In this document: positions 17,326 through 26,567 of the stretch, in pieces
How the letters are laid out: each line of letters opens with the position of its first letter
Position numbering within the stretch: position 1 is the first letter of the stretch
Assembly: GCA_046155895.1 (NCBI GenBank)
Contig: JBJXFB010000048.1
Location: 62,001 to 126,000, forward strand
Source of the DNA: DASYPQ01 sp046155895
Lineage (GTDB): Bacteria; Planctomycetota; UBA1135; GCA-002686595
Direction: 5' to 3'
DNA: 64,000 nucleotides
The notes under the pieces: model-generated
What the model saw: only the letters and a program-made list of their open reading frames with translations
What the model was told of the DNA's origin: nothing
Databases searched by the model: none
Program-made: the position numbers and the translations under genes

Positions 17326-17714
17326 TAGGAAGCTCCCTGCGATTTGCGTAGGGACGTCACCACGAACGCTAGCCCCGATAGGACGTGGCAATACGGCAAG
17401 AGTTACGTCACATGGTCCCAACTTTCGTGAACATGGATCTCAGCACCGCACGACTCGCAATGGACTGTGTGCCACTCCAACATCGAGACTCTCCTGTGCG
17501 GCATTGTACACGGGACCTCGGCCGTCCCGGACCAGGCTTGCTCGGTCTGGTGCCAGGTGTACGAAGTGCCCCGAGAACAGTCCGACAATGCGGATCCGCC
17601 TGCTCCACCAGGCCTGTCGCCGGCGCTGCGGGCGGCGGTACTGCGATGGCTCGATCGCAGCCGAGTAGATGTCCCGACGTTCCGTGGCTGCAGCCCAGGG
17701 GGGGATGGGGACGG
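17326..17714. other. Intergenic stretch, no gene seen
   Basis: About 390 bases between the ACT gene and the end of the protease gene. Several short overlapping open frames exist but none has a coherent protein pattern. No repeat or obvious terminator was found. It marks the left edge of the defence island. Confidence 0.45.
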
Positions 17715-18806
17715 CTAGGACACTAGTGCTCTACCGGCCTCAGGGTCGCGCAACATCCCCCACACAAGGGCACGGGGGGAATTCCAGTAGATGCCTCGGC
17801 CGATTCCCCATCCTACTAGCATCTTGCGACGGCTGCGGCCCACCTCAGAGTCCTTCTCTGGCTTCAAGGCAAAGTCCAGAGGAAGCGACTTCGGAATTGC
17901 ATCCCCCTTCCAGGTTCCCATGAGGGCACGAAGTGCATCGAGGCCATCTGGAGAAATGACACCAAGAGGTATTCCAGGATACCAGGGCACAACCTTCTGT
18001 CCATCGAGGGTGGTCGGCGTGATCGCGGCGATGCATCGCGCCTTCTTCAATCCGATTGCACGGTCACCTTTCCTCCTGGACACCTCTACGAGCATTGCGC
18101 AGAACCCTGAAGGCATATTAATCGCACGCTCGGCACTCAACCGCTGAAGTCTCACGAACAGGCAGTCTTCTGAAACAGAGAATGCACTGGCGAGCCGGCG
18201 TAGATCCTCAGAGAACGCGCAGTAGCTCAAGGGCTCGTCTGTCCATTCTGTCCAGCGCCGCGGCAAGGCATCAGTAAGAAGTGTGCGCGGTATTAGTACC
18301 TCACCAGCGACAGCATCGCACAGTCGTTCCTCTAGCGCGATCAAACGCGCCTCTGCCCTGGGCCGAAGGTCGCTACGCACGTTCCTGCAAGCGACATGGG
18401 CAGCCCTCCGCCACACGTTGTTATCGCTTACGAAAAAAAAGCGGTGCGCGACTTCATGGGCGTATGTGAATCTCTGTGTTGGCGTCAGGCGAACCCTCCG
18501 ATCATCGGATTCAAATAGACTCGGTGTCTCATGCTCGGCAAGCTTACTGGAAGGTCTTTTGCGGAGGATCACTACGAACCGGTCCCGGGCTTGGTCATGG
18601 TCGAGGCGCCCCTCCGTATCAATTCCCGCAAAGACCAGTTCTGGTGCAATAGCGAGTTGTTCCACGATCGAGGTCAAATCGACAGGAGCGTCTAGTCGTC
18701 CCGCCTGCGACATGAGGCCGAGAAGCGTGTCCGCGACACGGCGTACCTTGTCTTCGGGCGTGGCAGCCTCGATGAGTTGGAAGTACAGCTTGCGGTACTT
18801 TGTCAT
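17715..18806 (-). CDS. ImmA/IrrE-like metalloprotease (DUF955 type)
   Basis: A 363-residue protein with the zincin motif HEVAH at residues 117-121 (context RFTYAHEVAHRFFF) and a downstream EERLCDAVAGEVLIPRTLL segment that provides the third acidic ligand, the ImmA/IrrE pattern. In mobile elements ImmA cleaves a repressor; in other systems such proteases act as sensors or toxin regulators. The N-terminal 60 residues are helical; the C-terminal 150 residues match nothing I know. The gene overlaps the end of the HD phosphohydrolase gene by four bases (its start lies in the other's stop region), so the two are almost certainly co-expressed. No xre-type repressor is adjacent, which departs from the usual xre-immA pair. 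Confidence 0.8.
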   Translation of the reverse strand: MTKYRKLYFQLIEAATPEDKVRRVADTLLGLMSQAGRLDAPVDLTSIVEQLAIAPELVFAGIDTEGRLDHDQARDRFVVILRKRPSSKLAEHETPSLFESDDRRVRLTPTQRFTYAHEVAHRFFFVSDNNVWRRAAHVACRNVRSDLRPRAEARLIALEERLCDAVAGEVLIPRTLLTDALPRRWTEWTDEPLSYCAFSEDLRRLASAFSVSEDCLFVRLQRLSAERAINMPSGFCAMLVEVSRRKGDRAIGLKKARCIAAITPTTLDGQKVVPWYPGIPLGVISPDGLDALRALMGTWKGDAIPKSLPLDFALKPEKDSEVGRSRRKMLVGWGIGRGIYWNSPRALVWGMLRDPEAGRALVS

Positions 18807-21436
18807 TGGCCCGGGCCGGAGTTTGTCTTGATGTGGTCATGCCACCCGGGGGATTGCAGCCAAAGAGTCCGCCATTGCGTTGGCATGAGAGCCTGCGTCT
18901 TGTCCCTGAGCTCCGCCGCGTTCCGCCTCATGAGGCTATGTAGGGGCACGCCCCCTACGCGGAGCGATACGAGCTTGCCTACGATTTCCTCGGCTTCAGA
19001 CTCCCGTTGAATCAGGGGCGTCAGCCCAGTGTCTTTGAGGAACTTGGAGACCTCGGAACGGATCGCCGAATCGCATCGGCGGGCCAAGACCTTCTCCAAC
19101 ACATGCTCACCTCCCAAATCAAAGCGAAATCGAATGTCTCGACATCCGTCGGGAATACTCAGATCACCTTCCACAAGTCCTTGCCCGTGGACCAACCGCG
19201 CCACGTCGAGCCCTGAAACGACTTCCGCGATCTTGTGGGAAGAGTATTGCTCGGCCGCTCTCGGCGGATTGGCCACGTTTCCAACAAGTATCTGAAGCAC
19301 CTCGGTGGTTGACTCACTATTTAGGTTCAGGTCCTCACCCCTCCCGAGCCAGTCCCACCAGACTGTTCGCAGAGTCTCTACGATCAGGCCCTGAGCATCG
19401 TTTACGCACTGTACGTGCCTCGCATCATCATTCCCGCATCCATACTTGCCCTGCCGTACGATTCGATCGAGCAATCCGGAATAGAAGAGACTATCGCTGC
19501 CAAAGACACTCAATTTCCAGATCCTGTCATACTTGCTATCAGCATCAGCGAATCCAGCCATTACGCTTGCCTGAATCGAGGCCAGCCCTCCAACTCCACC
19601 CCCGTCGGGTTGGTGACGCAGCGACTCAAGCGTGACGGTTTGCTCCCGCTCCCCCTTCGCTGTGCGACCACGCACTCGGACGAGGATCTCCGGTTTCTTG
19701 TACAGCTGCTTGTAGGGGGGGGTCCAAAAGATGATTCGCTCCGGCGGGAATGCGGTCTTCCATTCTTCCATTGAGTTGTACTGTTGCGCAAAGGACTGCA
19801 AGTACACGCGGGCGCCGTCGAGTCCGTCGAATGCGTGCTGAAGCAACTTTTCCACACACCACGACATCAACGTAACAAAGGGCGCATAGAACGACGAGTC
19901 CATGATCGCGGCCAGGGCCCGCAGCCGCATCTCGGGATCCTTTGTGTCGAAACCTACGAGAAGATGCTCTACCCTGTCTCCTGGGATTACCATGAGAGGC
20001 CTGTACACTCGCCGTTCAGCAAGCTTGTCAGCCAGTCGATTCGACGGAGTTGTCCGCCCGTCACCCAGAAGCGTCGCAAGATACCAGTCCTCTCCTCCGC
20101 AGAGGGGCAACGATGGACCGTTCCATCCATAGAGAGCATCAAGGACCCTTGCCTCCTTCGGAAGCAAGAACACTGCTCGGGACAACATTGCGGTCGCGGC
20201 TTGCGACACTCTGTGGAAGACCGCTTTCTCGTGAATTTCCAGACGGAGGTCCAGAAGCCTGAATACATCGTTTATCGCGTCGTGACGGATGCCGCCCCGC
20301 TTGTAGTCCGTAACATCAATAGCGCATCGGTACTTGCTCTCATCCACACCCATGAACGTTGCGGCGTCCAACGAGTTCTCCCCGTCCTCTGCCCAGGGGA
20401 CAAGGACGTACATGTTCAAGAAGAAGTAGTCCACCTTTCGGTCAATTCCGAGTCGGTGCATATCTCTTAGCAAGTAGTCGAGAAGGTCAGCGCTAACCGT
20501 ATTACCGATTACGTCGTGGCGGAATGGCTGATACCACGCCTGGTGTAGCTGTTCGCGAGCAGACAATGGACCGAGACCCCAGGACTCGTTGTTGCCGCTC
20601 GGGGTACCGACGGATATCGAGTGGAATCGGGCGTCCTCAGCGTCCTCATATACCAGCAAGTGAAAGAGCAGGTTCGCAAGAATTGAGTCGCGGACGTTAG
20701 GCCAGTGCTTCTCGGCCAATGTGACGAAACTCCTCTCCATCGTATTTCCGGACTGTTCTATTTCGTGCTTGAGTAGCTTCCAGAACACTGGGGAATACGC
20801 CGTGAGGACGCGCGCAAGCACGGAGGTCTCAGCTTGAAAGAACATTCGGTAGAGAGCCGGATTCCTCTCAAGGTCGTCGTGCTTTGGATAGGTGCCAAAT
20901 GCCGATCGAACTCGCTGTTCCGGACCTTCCTTCGGAAAGAGACGATGGGCTTTCTGCTCAATATCATGCGAGAAAGGACCATGAGAAATGTCGTGCAATA
21001 GTGCACCGGCCGAGACAAGAATGGAGGAGCCGAAGGAAATACGCTGCGGATGATGTTGAGTCTCTGCTACCCTTGCACCGCTCTCCTGTACGGCAACTTG
21101 GGGTGTTTGGGGTGAGCGTGCACGCCGCGAGCGTACCGTTCTCTCGGTATTGTGATTCAGGAGGTCGATTAATTGTTTCGCAACGGCACACGCACCGATA
21201 GAATGCACAGCTCGGCTATGATTGGCTGTTTGAAAGACGAGATCGACGCAGCCAAGTTGGGACACTCGAAATAGGCGCTGGAATTCTGGCGTATCAATGA
21301 TGTCGCGTTCGAGCTGGTTGACAGATATCTGTCCGTGCACGTCGTCGTAGAAACAGAAGGTGTCGATGAATACCGAGAAATCTGAATCTCGGCTAAGCCA
21401 TTCAGGGCAGGTACGGCGGTCGAAGAGTGTCTTCAT
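18803..21436 (-). CDS. Large HD-domain phosphohydrolase (SAMHD1/COG1078-like)
   Basis: An 877-residue protein. The first 320 residues have the COG1078/SAMHD1-type HD fold: IIDTPEFQRLFRVSQLG, then the first metal His in NHSRAVHSIG (about 73-80), the HD pair in ALLHDISHGPFSH (about 145-157) and the distal Asp in SADLLDYLLRDMHRLG. Known relatives hydrolyse dNTPs or nucleotides, and several act in phage defence by depleting dNTPs. Its C-terminal 500 residues are not recognisable and may sense or regulate. It is the first gene of a two-gene unit with the ImmA-like protease and starts 584 bases from the divergent Argonaute operon. The substrate is unknown. Confidence 0.8.
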   Translation of the reverse strand: MKTLFDRRTCPEWLSRDSDFSVFIDTFCFYDDVHGQISVNQLERDIIDTPEFQRLFRVSQLGCVDLVFQTANHSRAVHSIGACAVAKQLIDLLNHNTERTVRSRRARSPQTPQVAVQESGARVAETQHHPQRISFGSSILVSAGALLHDISHGPFSHDIEQKAHRLFPKEGPEQRVRSAFGTYPKHDDLERNPALYRMFFQAETSVLARVLTAYSPVFWKLLKHEIEQSGNTMERSFVTLAEKHWPNVRDSILANLLFHLLVYEDAEDARFHSISVGTPSGNNESWGLGPLSAREQLHQAWYQPFRHDVIGNTVSADLLDYLLRDMHRLGIDRKVDYFFLNMYVLVPWAEDGENSLDAATFMGVDESKYRCAIDVTDYKRGGIRHDAINDVFRLLDLRLEIHEKAVFHRVSQAATAMLSRAVFLLPKEARVLDALYGWNGPSLPLCGGEDWYLATLLGDGRTTPSNRLADKLAERRVYRPLMVIPGDRVEHLLVGFDTKDPEMRLRALAAIMDSSFYAPFVTLMSWCVEKLLQHAFDGLDGARVYLQSFAQQYNSMEEWKTAFPPERIIFWTPPYKQLYKKPEILVRVRGRTAKGEREQTVTLESLRHQPDGGGVGGLASIQASVMAGFADADSKYDRIWKLSVFGSDSLFYSGLLDRIVRQGKYGCGNDDARHVQCVNDAQGLIVETLRTVWWDWLGRGEDLNLNSESTTEVLQILVGNVANPPRAAEQYSSHKIAEVVSGLDVARLVHGQGLVEGDLSIPDGCRDIRFRFDLGGEHVLEKVLARRCDSAIRSEVSKFLKDTGLTPLIQRESEAEEIVGKLVSLRVGGVPLHSLMRRNAAELRDKTQALMPTQWRTLWLQSPGWHDHIKTNSGPGQ

Positions 21437-22020
21437 CGAAGTCCTGGGCTCCTGATGGGAGTTTTCACCTTGTTACGCTCCGGTTTAGGTCCACGCGGTA
21501 TCAAGCAGCGCGCGCTCCGGGCCAGGAGCTGCTTGCGGGCCCGATCCTACAACTTGGAAGGGGATGGCGTCGCCTCTCGTGAGGAATCGAAGAATCCGGA
21601 CCCGTCCTCCTGCGCCAGTAGGTTGCGAGGGCGCATGGTTCGTTCCGGCGCGAGAGCGTCTGCGGTATTGGAGACCGCGAGCTCTTTCCGCAAGCGGCGA
21701 GGCGATCGGAGGCTGCCTGACTCGCGGGCAGGATCTGGTTTGCCACCTCCGGTATGAGCGCTTTCCCGGGTGTTTCCGCAAGTTCTGCGTTCGTCGGAAC
21801 TTGCGATGAGAGCGACAGATACAGTTCCGTCGCGACGGTGACCATTCTACTGATTCTGCCCATGTTTTCCAGCTCGTAGGGTACGCCGCAGGGTACATCC
21901 GTCGGCGCTAGCGTCAGGGACCGCATACCCAAGCCGGGGCAGCGGACGACTTCACGATCCCGTACGCCGCCTGGGATAGGTAGACGCCACCCCACAGGTA
22001 CCTCAGACTTCTCGCTCGAC
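21437..22020. other. Divergent intergenic region of the defence island
   Basis: It lies between the HD gene (minus) and the Argonaute operon (plus) and must carry both promoters. A minus-strand frame between about 21660 and 21930 has a protein-like run (from a start near 21924, MRSLTLAPTD), but without a good ribosome binding site. I do not call it a gene; it may be a remnant. Confidence 0.4.
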
Positions 22021-23874
22021 GTGGCCGCTGACCCCATCATCTACTGCCTAGAGAACCTCACCGACTACGACCAGTTCGAGCGGCTCTGCTCCGACCTGAT
22101 GGCGGGAAGCGGCTATCCGCAGATAGAGCCCCTAGGTGGCCGCTCGGACAAGGGGCGGGACGCGTTGCACGAATCTCGCCACGGCGGGAGTGTCACGCTC
22201 TTCGCGTACACGGTGCGAGAAGACTGGGAACGCAAGCTGCAAGAGGACTGCACTCGCATCTCGGGCTGCCAACATCAGTGCAATTCGCTTGTCTTCGTCT
22301 GCACCGCTTCTCTGAGCGCAACCGACAAGGACAGAATCAAGGCGAACGTACACCGCGAGCATGGCTGGAAGCTCACGATCTACGATCTTGAGCGACTCCG
22401 CGTGGCCTTGGCCGGCCCGCTGCGGCACCTGATACCGAAACATCCACAGATATTCGCTCCCCCTTGGTTCCCTACGCGCGGCGGACTTTCCATCTCCTTT
22501 GGCCGCGACACACTCGTGATCGACCACGTGACGGCCGATCACTCACTCGCCACTTGGATCGCGCGAAGGCTGCAACTCTGCGGTTATTCCACATGGTGCC
22601 TCGGAACGGCACCAATGGGAGGAGAGTCTGTCGACGGCACCGTTCGTGCGCTCATTGAGAATCGTGCACAGCGCTACCTGCCCATCCTGTCGAAGGAGTC
22701 CACTGACTCCCCGGACTTTTTGGCGAGGTGCGCACTCGCTGCGCAGCATCCGGGGCTCGTACTTCCATGTGGCTGTACATCCCGGGACGACCGTCGTCTT
22801 GCCAGTACTGTGTCCGCCATCCGCGCCATTGAGTTCGATTCCAGTTGGGCGCGTGGATTGGCCGCACTCCTAGACTCCCTTGAAGCCCAAGGCGTCCAGA
22901 AGACCACTGACAGACACCGAGGCTCGGCAATCGCGCTGCGATCGTTTGTTCCCGAGCCAGTAACCGTGCAGGAGGATGAGACCCTCTTTTCGAACGTGTT
23001 TTCGGTCGAGGAACTTCCCTCGACACTGTTCGTCTTCAAGGGACGCAAGTCGTCCGAGTCAGACATTCTTGCAGCGCGCGCACATTGGGCGTTTGCCATT
23101 GTCGGCTCCGGAACCTACGCGGCGCTCTGTCCGGCTCCTTTGGCCGTCCGGAACGCCTTCCAACTTGGGAATACTCATCAGTATCTCTGGGGCCACTACA
23201 AGGAGCTGGAAGGCCGTCCGACCTCCAACATCATCAGGGAACTTGTCCGCCGCTCACTCGACGTCGCGTGCTATCGGACCGGCCTCACCTGGTGTACCCA
23301 CCGGCAACTTCTCTACTTTCCCGTCCTGGACGATCCTCAGCGACGTGTTTCCTACACGACTTCTGATGGCAAGCGGACTACTGTTAGTGTGACGGGCAAG
23401 CGTCAATGGGGATTCGGCACACGTGCAGAGACGTACCACTACCAGCTTGCCCCGCAGTTCAGGGTCGGGTTTGACAGTGCTGGACACGCGTGGGTAACGA
23501 CACGAATCTACGCCAGAGTCACGCAAGTAGACGGCACACCCTTCGAGGGCAAAGCAATAGGCCGGCGCCGACGACACTTGGCCAAGAGCTGGTGGAATCA
23601 ACACTGGCTTGCCCGAACGTTGGCAGTGATGCAGGCCATAGCCTCGGAACCAGGGCTTATTGTCGTGGGCCCTCCGGAGAACCGAATTGCCATTGCCACC
23701 GCACCGCTCTCCTGGAGCTGCCCCGTCTCGATCGATGAATCTGCTGTTCAGCGCATCGGGGACTTCCAAGAAGAAATGGCTGCACTGCGCCACGTCGATG
23801 CGTTCGATGAAAGCGTTGAGGGCGAGGGCGTACTTGCAATCCCTCTTCGGGAAGCAGGCGGCGGGGATGTCTGA
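22021..23874 (+). CDS. Restriction-nuclease-like/TIR/APAZ fusion, partner of short Argonaute
   Basis: A 617-residue protein from a GTG start; no ATG lies upstream in frame. Three parts are visible. Residues 1-140 resemble Mrr-type restriction-endonuclease domains: FERLCSDLMAGSGYP, then GGRSDKGRDALH with a candidate catalytic Asp at 47, then TLFAYTVREDWERKL and LVFVCTA. Residues 155-290 look like a TIR domain (TLVIDHVTADHSLATWIARRLQLCGYSTWCL, then RAQRYLPILSKES). Residues 310-605 are an APAZ domain, with the signature YFPVLDDPQRRVSYTT, YHYQLAPQFRVGF and LAKSWWNQHWLARTLAVMQ. APAZ binds the short Argonaute in place of its missing N-PAZ lobe. The pAgo start overlaps this gene's stop. Confidence 0.85.
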   Translation: MAADPIIYCLENLTDYDQFERLCSDLMAGSGYPQIEPLGGRSDKGRDALHESRHGGSVTLFAYTVREDWERKLQEDCTRISGCQHQCNSLVFVCTASLSATDKDRIKANVHREHGWKLTIYDLERLRVALAGPLRHLIPKHPQIFAPPWFPTRGGLSISFGRDTLVIDHVTADHSLATWIARRLQLCGYSTWCLGTAPMGGESVDGTVRALIENRAQRYLPILSKESTDSPDFLARCALAAQHPGLVLPCGCTSRDDRRLASTVSAIRAIEFDSSWARGLAALLDSLEAQGVQKTTDRHRGSAIALRSFVPEPVTVQEDETLFSNVFSVEELPSTLFVFKGRKSSESDILAARAHWAFAIVGSGTYAALCPAPLAVRNAFQLGNTHQYLWGHYKELEGRPTSNIIRELVRRSLDVACYRTGLTWCTHRQLLYFPVLDDPQRRVSYTTSDGKRTTVSVTGKRQWGFGTRAETYHYQLAPQFRVGFDSAGHAWVTTRIYARVTQVDGTPFEGKAIGRRRRHLAKSWWNQHWLARTLAVMQAIASEPGLIVVGPPENRIAIATAPLSWSCPVSIDESAVQRIGDFQEEMAALRHVDAFDESVEGEGVLAIPLREAGGGDV

Positions 23875-25399
23875 CACTTTCGAGCTCTTCGACGAACCTG
23901 CCTTGGACTTCAAGGACGGGCAGCGAGCAGAAGATCCCCGGGATGGGCTAGCACTATTTGGAGCACTCGGAAGTTCCGGTCCCGAGAACTCAACAATCCC
24001 GCCGCACGTCGTAATAGGCACGGCGAAAGGCATCCTGCTCTGGCGCCAGTGGACTGACGCGCTCAATTCCCCGGCGGCATGCAAGGACCCAGCGCGGCAT
24101 CGCCCCTGGCCACCATTCACCGGTTATGAGGTGGCGTTCGGCGGCTCGTGGCCTCAGCCCCACAGGACCTACGCGCTCGATGCAGGTGACTTGGACTTGG
24201 CGGCACGGCGGACCAATCGCTTCGAACGGGCCTACTCTGTCGCGGGGATGTACTTGGCATCGATCGAGGCTATCAAGAAACTCGATGCGCCGCCGGCCGT
24301 CGTTGTCTGCGTTGTGCCTGATCTCATTTACGATAATTGCCGCCCGACTTCGTACGTAGCAGCTCCTAGTGACCGGGCTCCCGAACCAGCACTCGTGAAG
24401 GCAGCACGAGCGCAGATTCGTGAGGGCCAATCATCCTTCTTCGGACAGGAAGGGTTTACTGACACTGTGCTAACCGCGCCCGAGCAATTCGATCTGTCAC
24501 CGGATTTCCGACGCCAGCTAAAGGCCCGCATGATGACGCACGGCATTCCTGTGCAGATCCTGCGAGAGGACACACTACGAATCACACCCCAGGTCAGGGA
24601 TGGGCTGAGGGGAACCAATCCCCTGTCCGATCGTCTGTGGAACCTCGGGACAGCCTTGTACTACAAGAGCGGCCGAAAGCCGTGGAAACTCTCCGCAGCT
24701 CGCGACGGTGTCTGCTACGTGGGGCTTGCCTACCGCCGGTCCGACGATGGACGCACGGCTTGCTGCGCTGCCCAAATGTTTCTGGATAGCGGCGATGGCA
24801 TTGTCTTCCTTGGCGGCTTCGGACCGTGGTATTCAGAGGAGCGGAAGGAATATCACCTCACGCCACGGGCGGCTGAGGAACTCCTTCGTGGAACTATTGC
24901 CACGTACCGAGAGCAAGATGGTCGCCCCCTCAAGGAGATCTTCCTTCATTCGCGCTCGGGGATAGATAGGGAGGAGTTCGACGGGTTTCAGCGCGCCTGT
25001 CCTCCCGGCTGCACACTCATCGGAGTTCGTGTGCGTCAGGACCGAGGAGGCGCGAGACTCTTCAGGAACGGCACGCGTCCAGTCCTTCGCGGTACGTTCT
25101 GGCATCGAACACCGCGGTACGGCCTCTTGTTCTCAAATGGCTTCAAGCCACGCATCGGTACCTATGATGGATTCGAGATACCCGTACCCCTTGAGATAAC
25201 CGTACAACATGGTAGCGCGGACTTGTCCTGCGTCGCACGCGACATCCTCGGGCTGACCAAACTCAACTTCAACGCATGTCAGCCAGGCGAGGGACTGCCT
25301 ATTACCATCAAGTTCTCCGATGCTATCGGTGAGATCTTGCTCGCGAATCCGGCATTGCCACGCAACACCTACCGGCACAATTTCAAGTTCTATATCTGA
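23867..25399 (+). CDS. Short prokaryotic Argonaute (MID-PIWI, catalytically inactive)
   Basis: A 510-residue protein starting MSDTFELFDEPALDF, a typical short-pAgo N-terminus, with an ATG eight bases inside the preceding APAZ gene. The MID domain is about residues 140-275, with the guide 5'-end binding region NLGTALYYKSGRKPWKL. The PIWI domain is about 280-510. The positions of the catalytic tetrad are lost: GLAYRRS replaces the first Asp motif and HSRSG the later one, as in all known short pAgos. The C-terminus HNFKFYI is hydrophobic and likely inserts at the guide-binding pocket. Known relatives use RNA guides to detect invading DNA and then switch on the APAZ partner's effector. Confidence 0.9.
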   Translation: MSDTFELFDEPALDFKDGQRAEDPRDGLALFGALGSSGPENSTIPPHVVIGTAKGILLWRQWTDALNSPAACKDPARHRPWPPFTGYEVAFGGSWPQPHRTYALDAGDLDLAARRTNRFERAYSVAGMYLASIEAIKKLDAPPAVVVCVVPDLIYDNCRPTSYVAAPSDRAPEPALVKAARAQIREGQSSFFGQEGFTDTVLTAPEQFDLSPDFRRQLKARMMTHGIPVQILREDTLRITPQVRDGLRGTNPLSDRLWNLGTALYYKSGRKPWKLSAARDGVCYVGLAYRRSDDGRTACCAAQMFLDSGDGIVFLGGFGPWYSEERKEYHLTPRAAEELLRGTIATYREQDGRPLKEIFLHSRSGIDREEFDGFQRACPPGCTLIGVRVRQDRGGARLFRNGTRPVLRGTFWHRTPRYGLLFSNGFKPRIGTYDGFEIPVPLEITVQHGSADLSCVARDILGLTKLNFNACQPGEGLPITIKFSDAIGEILLANPALPRNTYRHNFKFYI

Positions 25400-25657
25400 C
25401 CGATCCGCCCGATGCATGAGCAACGACGTAACCAGTAACCGCTTAGGCTGGCGTCTTCTCACTCACGTGAACATTTCGCCTTGATTGGCGTCGCTAGCAG
25501 CAGCTGCTTGCTTGGACTGCGGCTTGGTGCGCAGGCACCATGAGTAGCCTGCCGCCCTTCTCATGCAGCCTGGACCATCATCGTTTGGGGCTGAGTTGAG
25601 AGGCTTCGGATTGTTCGATGAGGCTGATCGAAGGAATCGTCGATTTACCCTCCCACT

Positions 25658-25948
25658 CTATTCGCGCGCTGCTGATGGCTCTAGGTTGGGGTCTTCTCCT
25701 CCTCGACCATCTTGTCCAAGCCTGCTGTCGAGTACTGACAACGGATCATCACCTGCATCCTTCGATGAACTTTTCCTCTCTTCCTGTACCTCGCCGGGAG
25801 TCTTGGTTCCGTAGATACCGTACGGCGATGGCTGGACGACGTTCGACTCGGAGAACGCAACAGCGGCTCTGAGCTCGGCCAAGCCTAGGCGGAACATCGC
25901 AGAGGCATGGCCAGCTCCAATCTTCGGTTCGGCCTTGTCTTCTGACAT
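25658..25948 (-). CDS. Small conserved protein of the mobilizable element
   Basis: A 96-residue hydrophilic protein, MSEDKAEPKIGAGHAS..., with AAGGAG eight bases before the ATG. The N-terminal part AGHASAMFRLGLAELRAAVAF is helical; the middle YGIYGTKTPGEVQEERK looks conserved in type; the C-terminus is acidic and probably disordered. No known domain. It follows the membrane protein and coupling protein genes in the same direction, so it is likely the last gene of that transfer operon. Confidence 0.55.
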   Translation of the reverse strand: MSEDKAEPKIGAGHASAMFRLGLAELRAAVAFSESNVVQPSPYGIYGTKTPGEVQEERKSSSKDAGDDPLSVLDSRLGQDGRGGEDPNLEPSAARE

Positions 25949-25972
25949 CTCGTGCTCCTTGTTGTAGGTGGT

Positions 25973-26554
25973 TTACTCTCGATACATCGAGCGCCAATCC
26001 TCGGCGGCTCGACGCTGTTCAACGTAAGCGTCATGCATGTCAAGCATGCGCTTTCGTTCCGCGGCCGCGGTCAGCGACACGGATAGGAGCAACCCGAGCC
26101 CTGCCGCTGCCAGATAGCCTGCAAGTAGCGGATCGAACTCGGCGAGAGCCGCGCTCGCAATCCAGACGACGACAGGCTCGACGAATCGCTTGACGGCAGT
26201 CTCCCCCCTCCCCCGCCCAAGGAGCACTGGTGTCCCTGTGTAGAAACTGTGCGGGGCGATTTCTCCGCGGATCTTGCGCTTGACGATGCCAGCCCTGATT
26301 GATGCGCACGCCAAGACGTAGACGCCGAGGAAGCACCACGTCGAAGTGGGGTCGTGTGCAGGAGCAAATGCCGGCAGGAAGAGCATGATTGCCGCCGCAA
26401 TTGCCGCCTGCGCTCCGAGGTAGCGTTCGCCGAAGGTCGAGCTGCGATGCAGGAACACCTCGACGGAACATGCGAGCGCTCGCATGACTAGGAGGACGAA
26501 GCCTGATTCGATCTTTGCCCGATCGGGGCCTTGTTGCTGTTGGAGATGACTCAT
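25973..26554 (-). CDS. Membrane protein of the transfer operon
   Basis: A 193-residue protein; the start MSHLQQQQGPDR at 26554 is chosen because it follows the coupling-protein stop by 13 bases. It has two to four hydrophobic segments (about residues 50-66, 72-90, 128-140 and 145-165) and a charged C-terminal helix ending EDWRSMYRE. A loop with KRKIRGEIAPHSFYTGTP lies between the second and third segments. I recognise no characterised family. Position between a VirD4-like protein and another small gene suggests a helper in DNA transfer, perhaps at the membrane docking site. Confidence 0.6.
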   Translation of the reverse strand: MSHLQQQQGPDRAKIESGFVLLVMRALACSVEVFLHRSSTFGERYLGAQAAIAAAIMLFLPAFAPAHDPTSTWCFLGVYVLACASIRAGIVKRKIRGEIAPHSFYTGTPVLLGRGRGETAVKRFVEPVVVWIASAALAEFDPLLAGYLAAAGLGLLLSVSLTAAAERKRMLDMHDAYVEQRRAAEDWRSMYRE

Positions 26555-26567
26555 ACCTGCGTCCTCG

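Noticed and set aside
21501..22040. Minus-strand 179-residue gene between HD and APAZ genes
   Set aside because: Overlaps the APAZ start, lacks a ribosome binding site and the C-terminal half looks non-coding; at most a remnant.
23867..25399. Catalytically active Argonaute
   Set aside because: The PIWI motif positions for the catalytic acidic tetrad are occupied by other residues (GLAYRRS, HSRSG).
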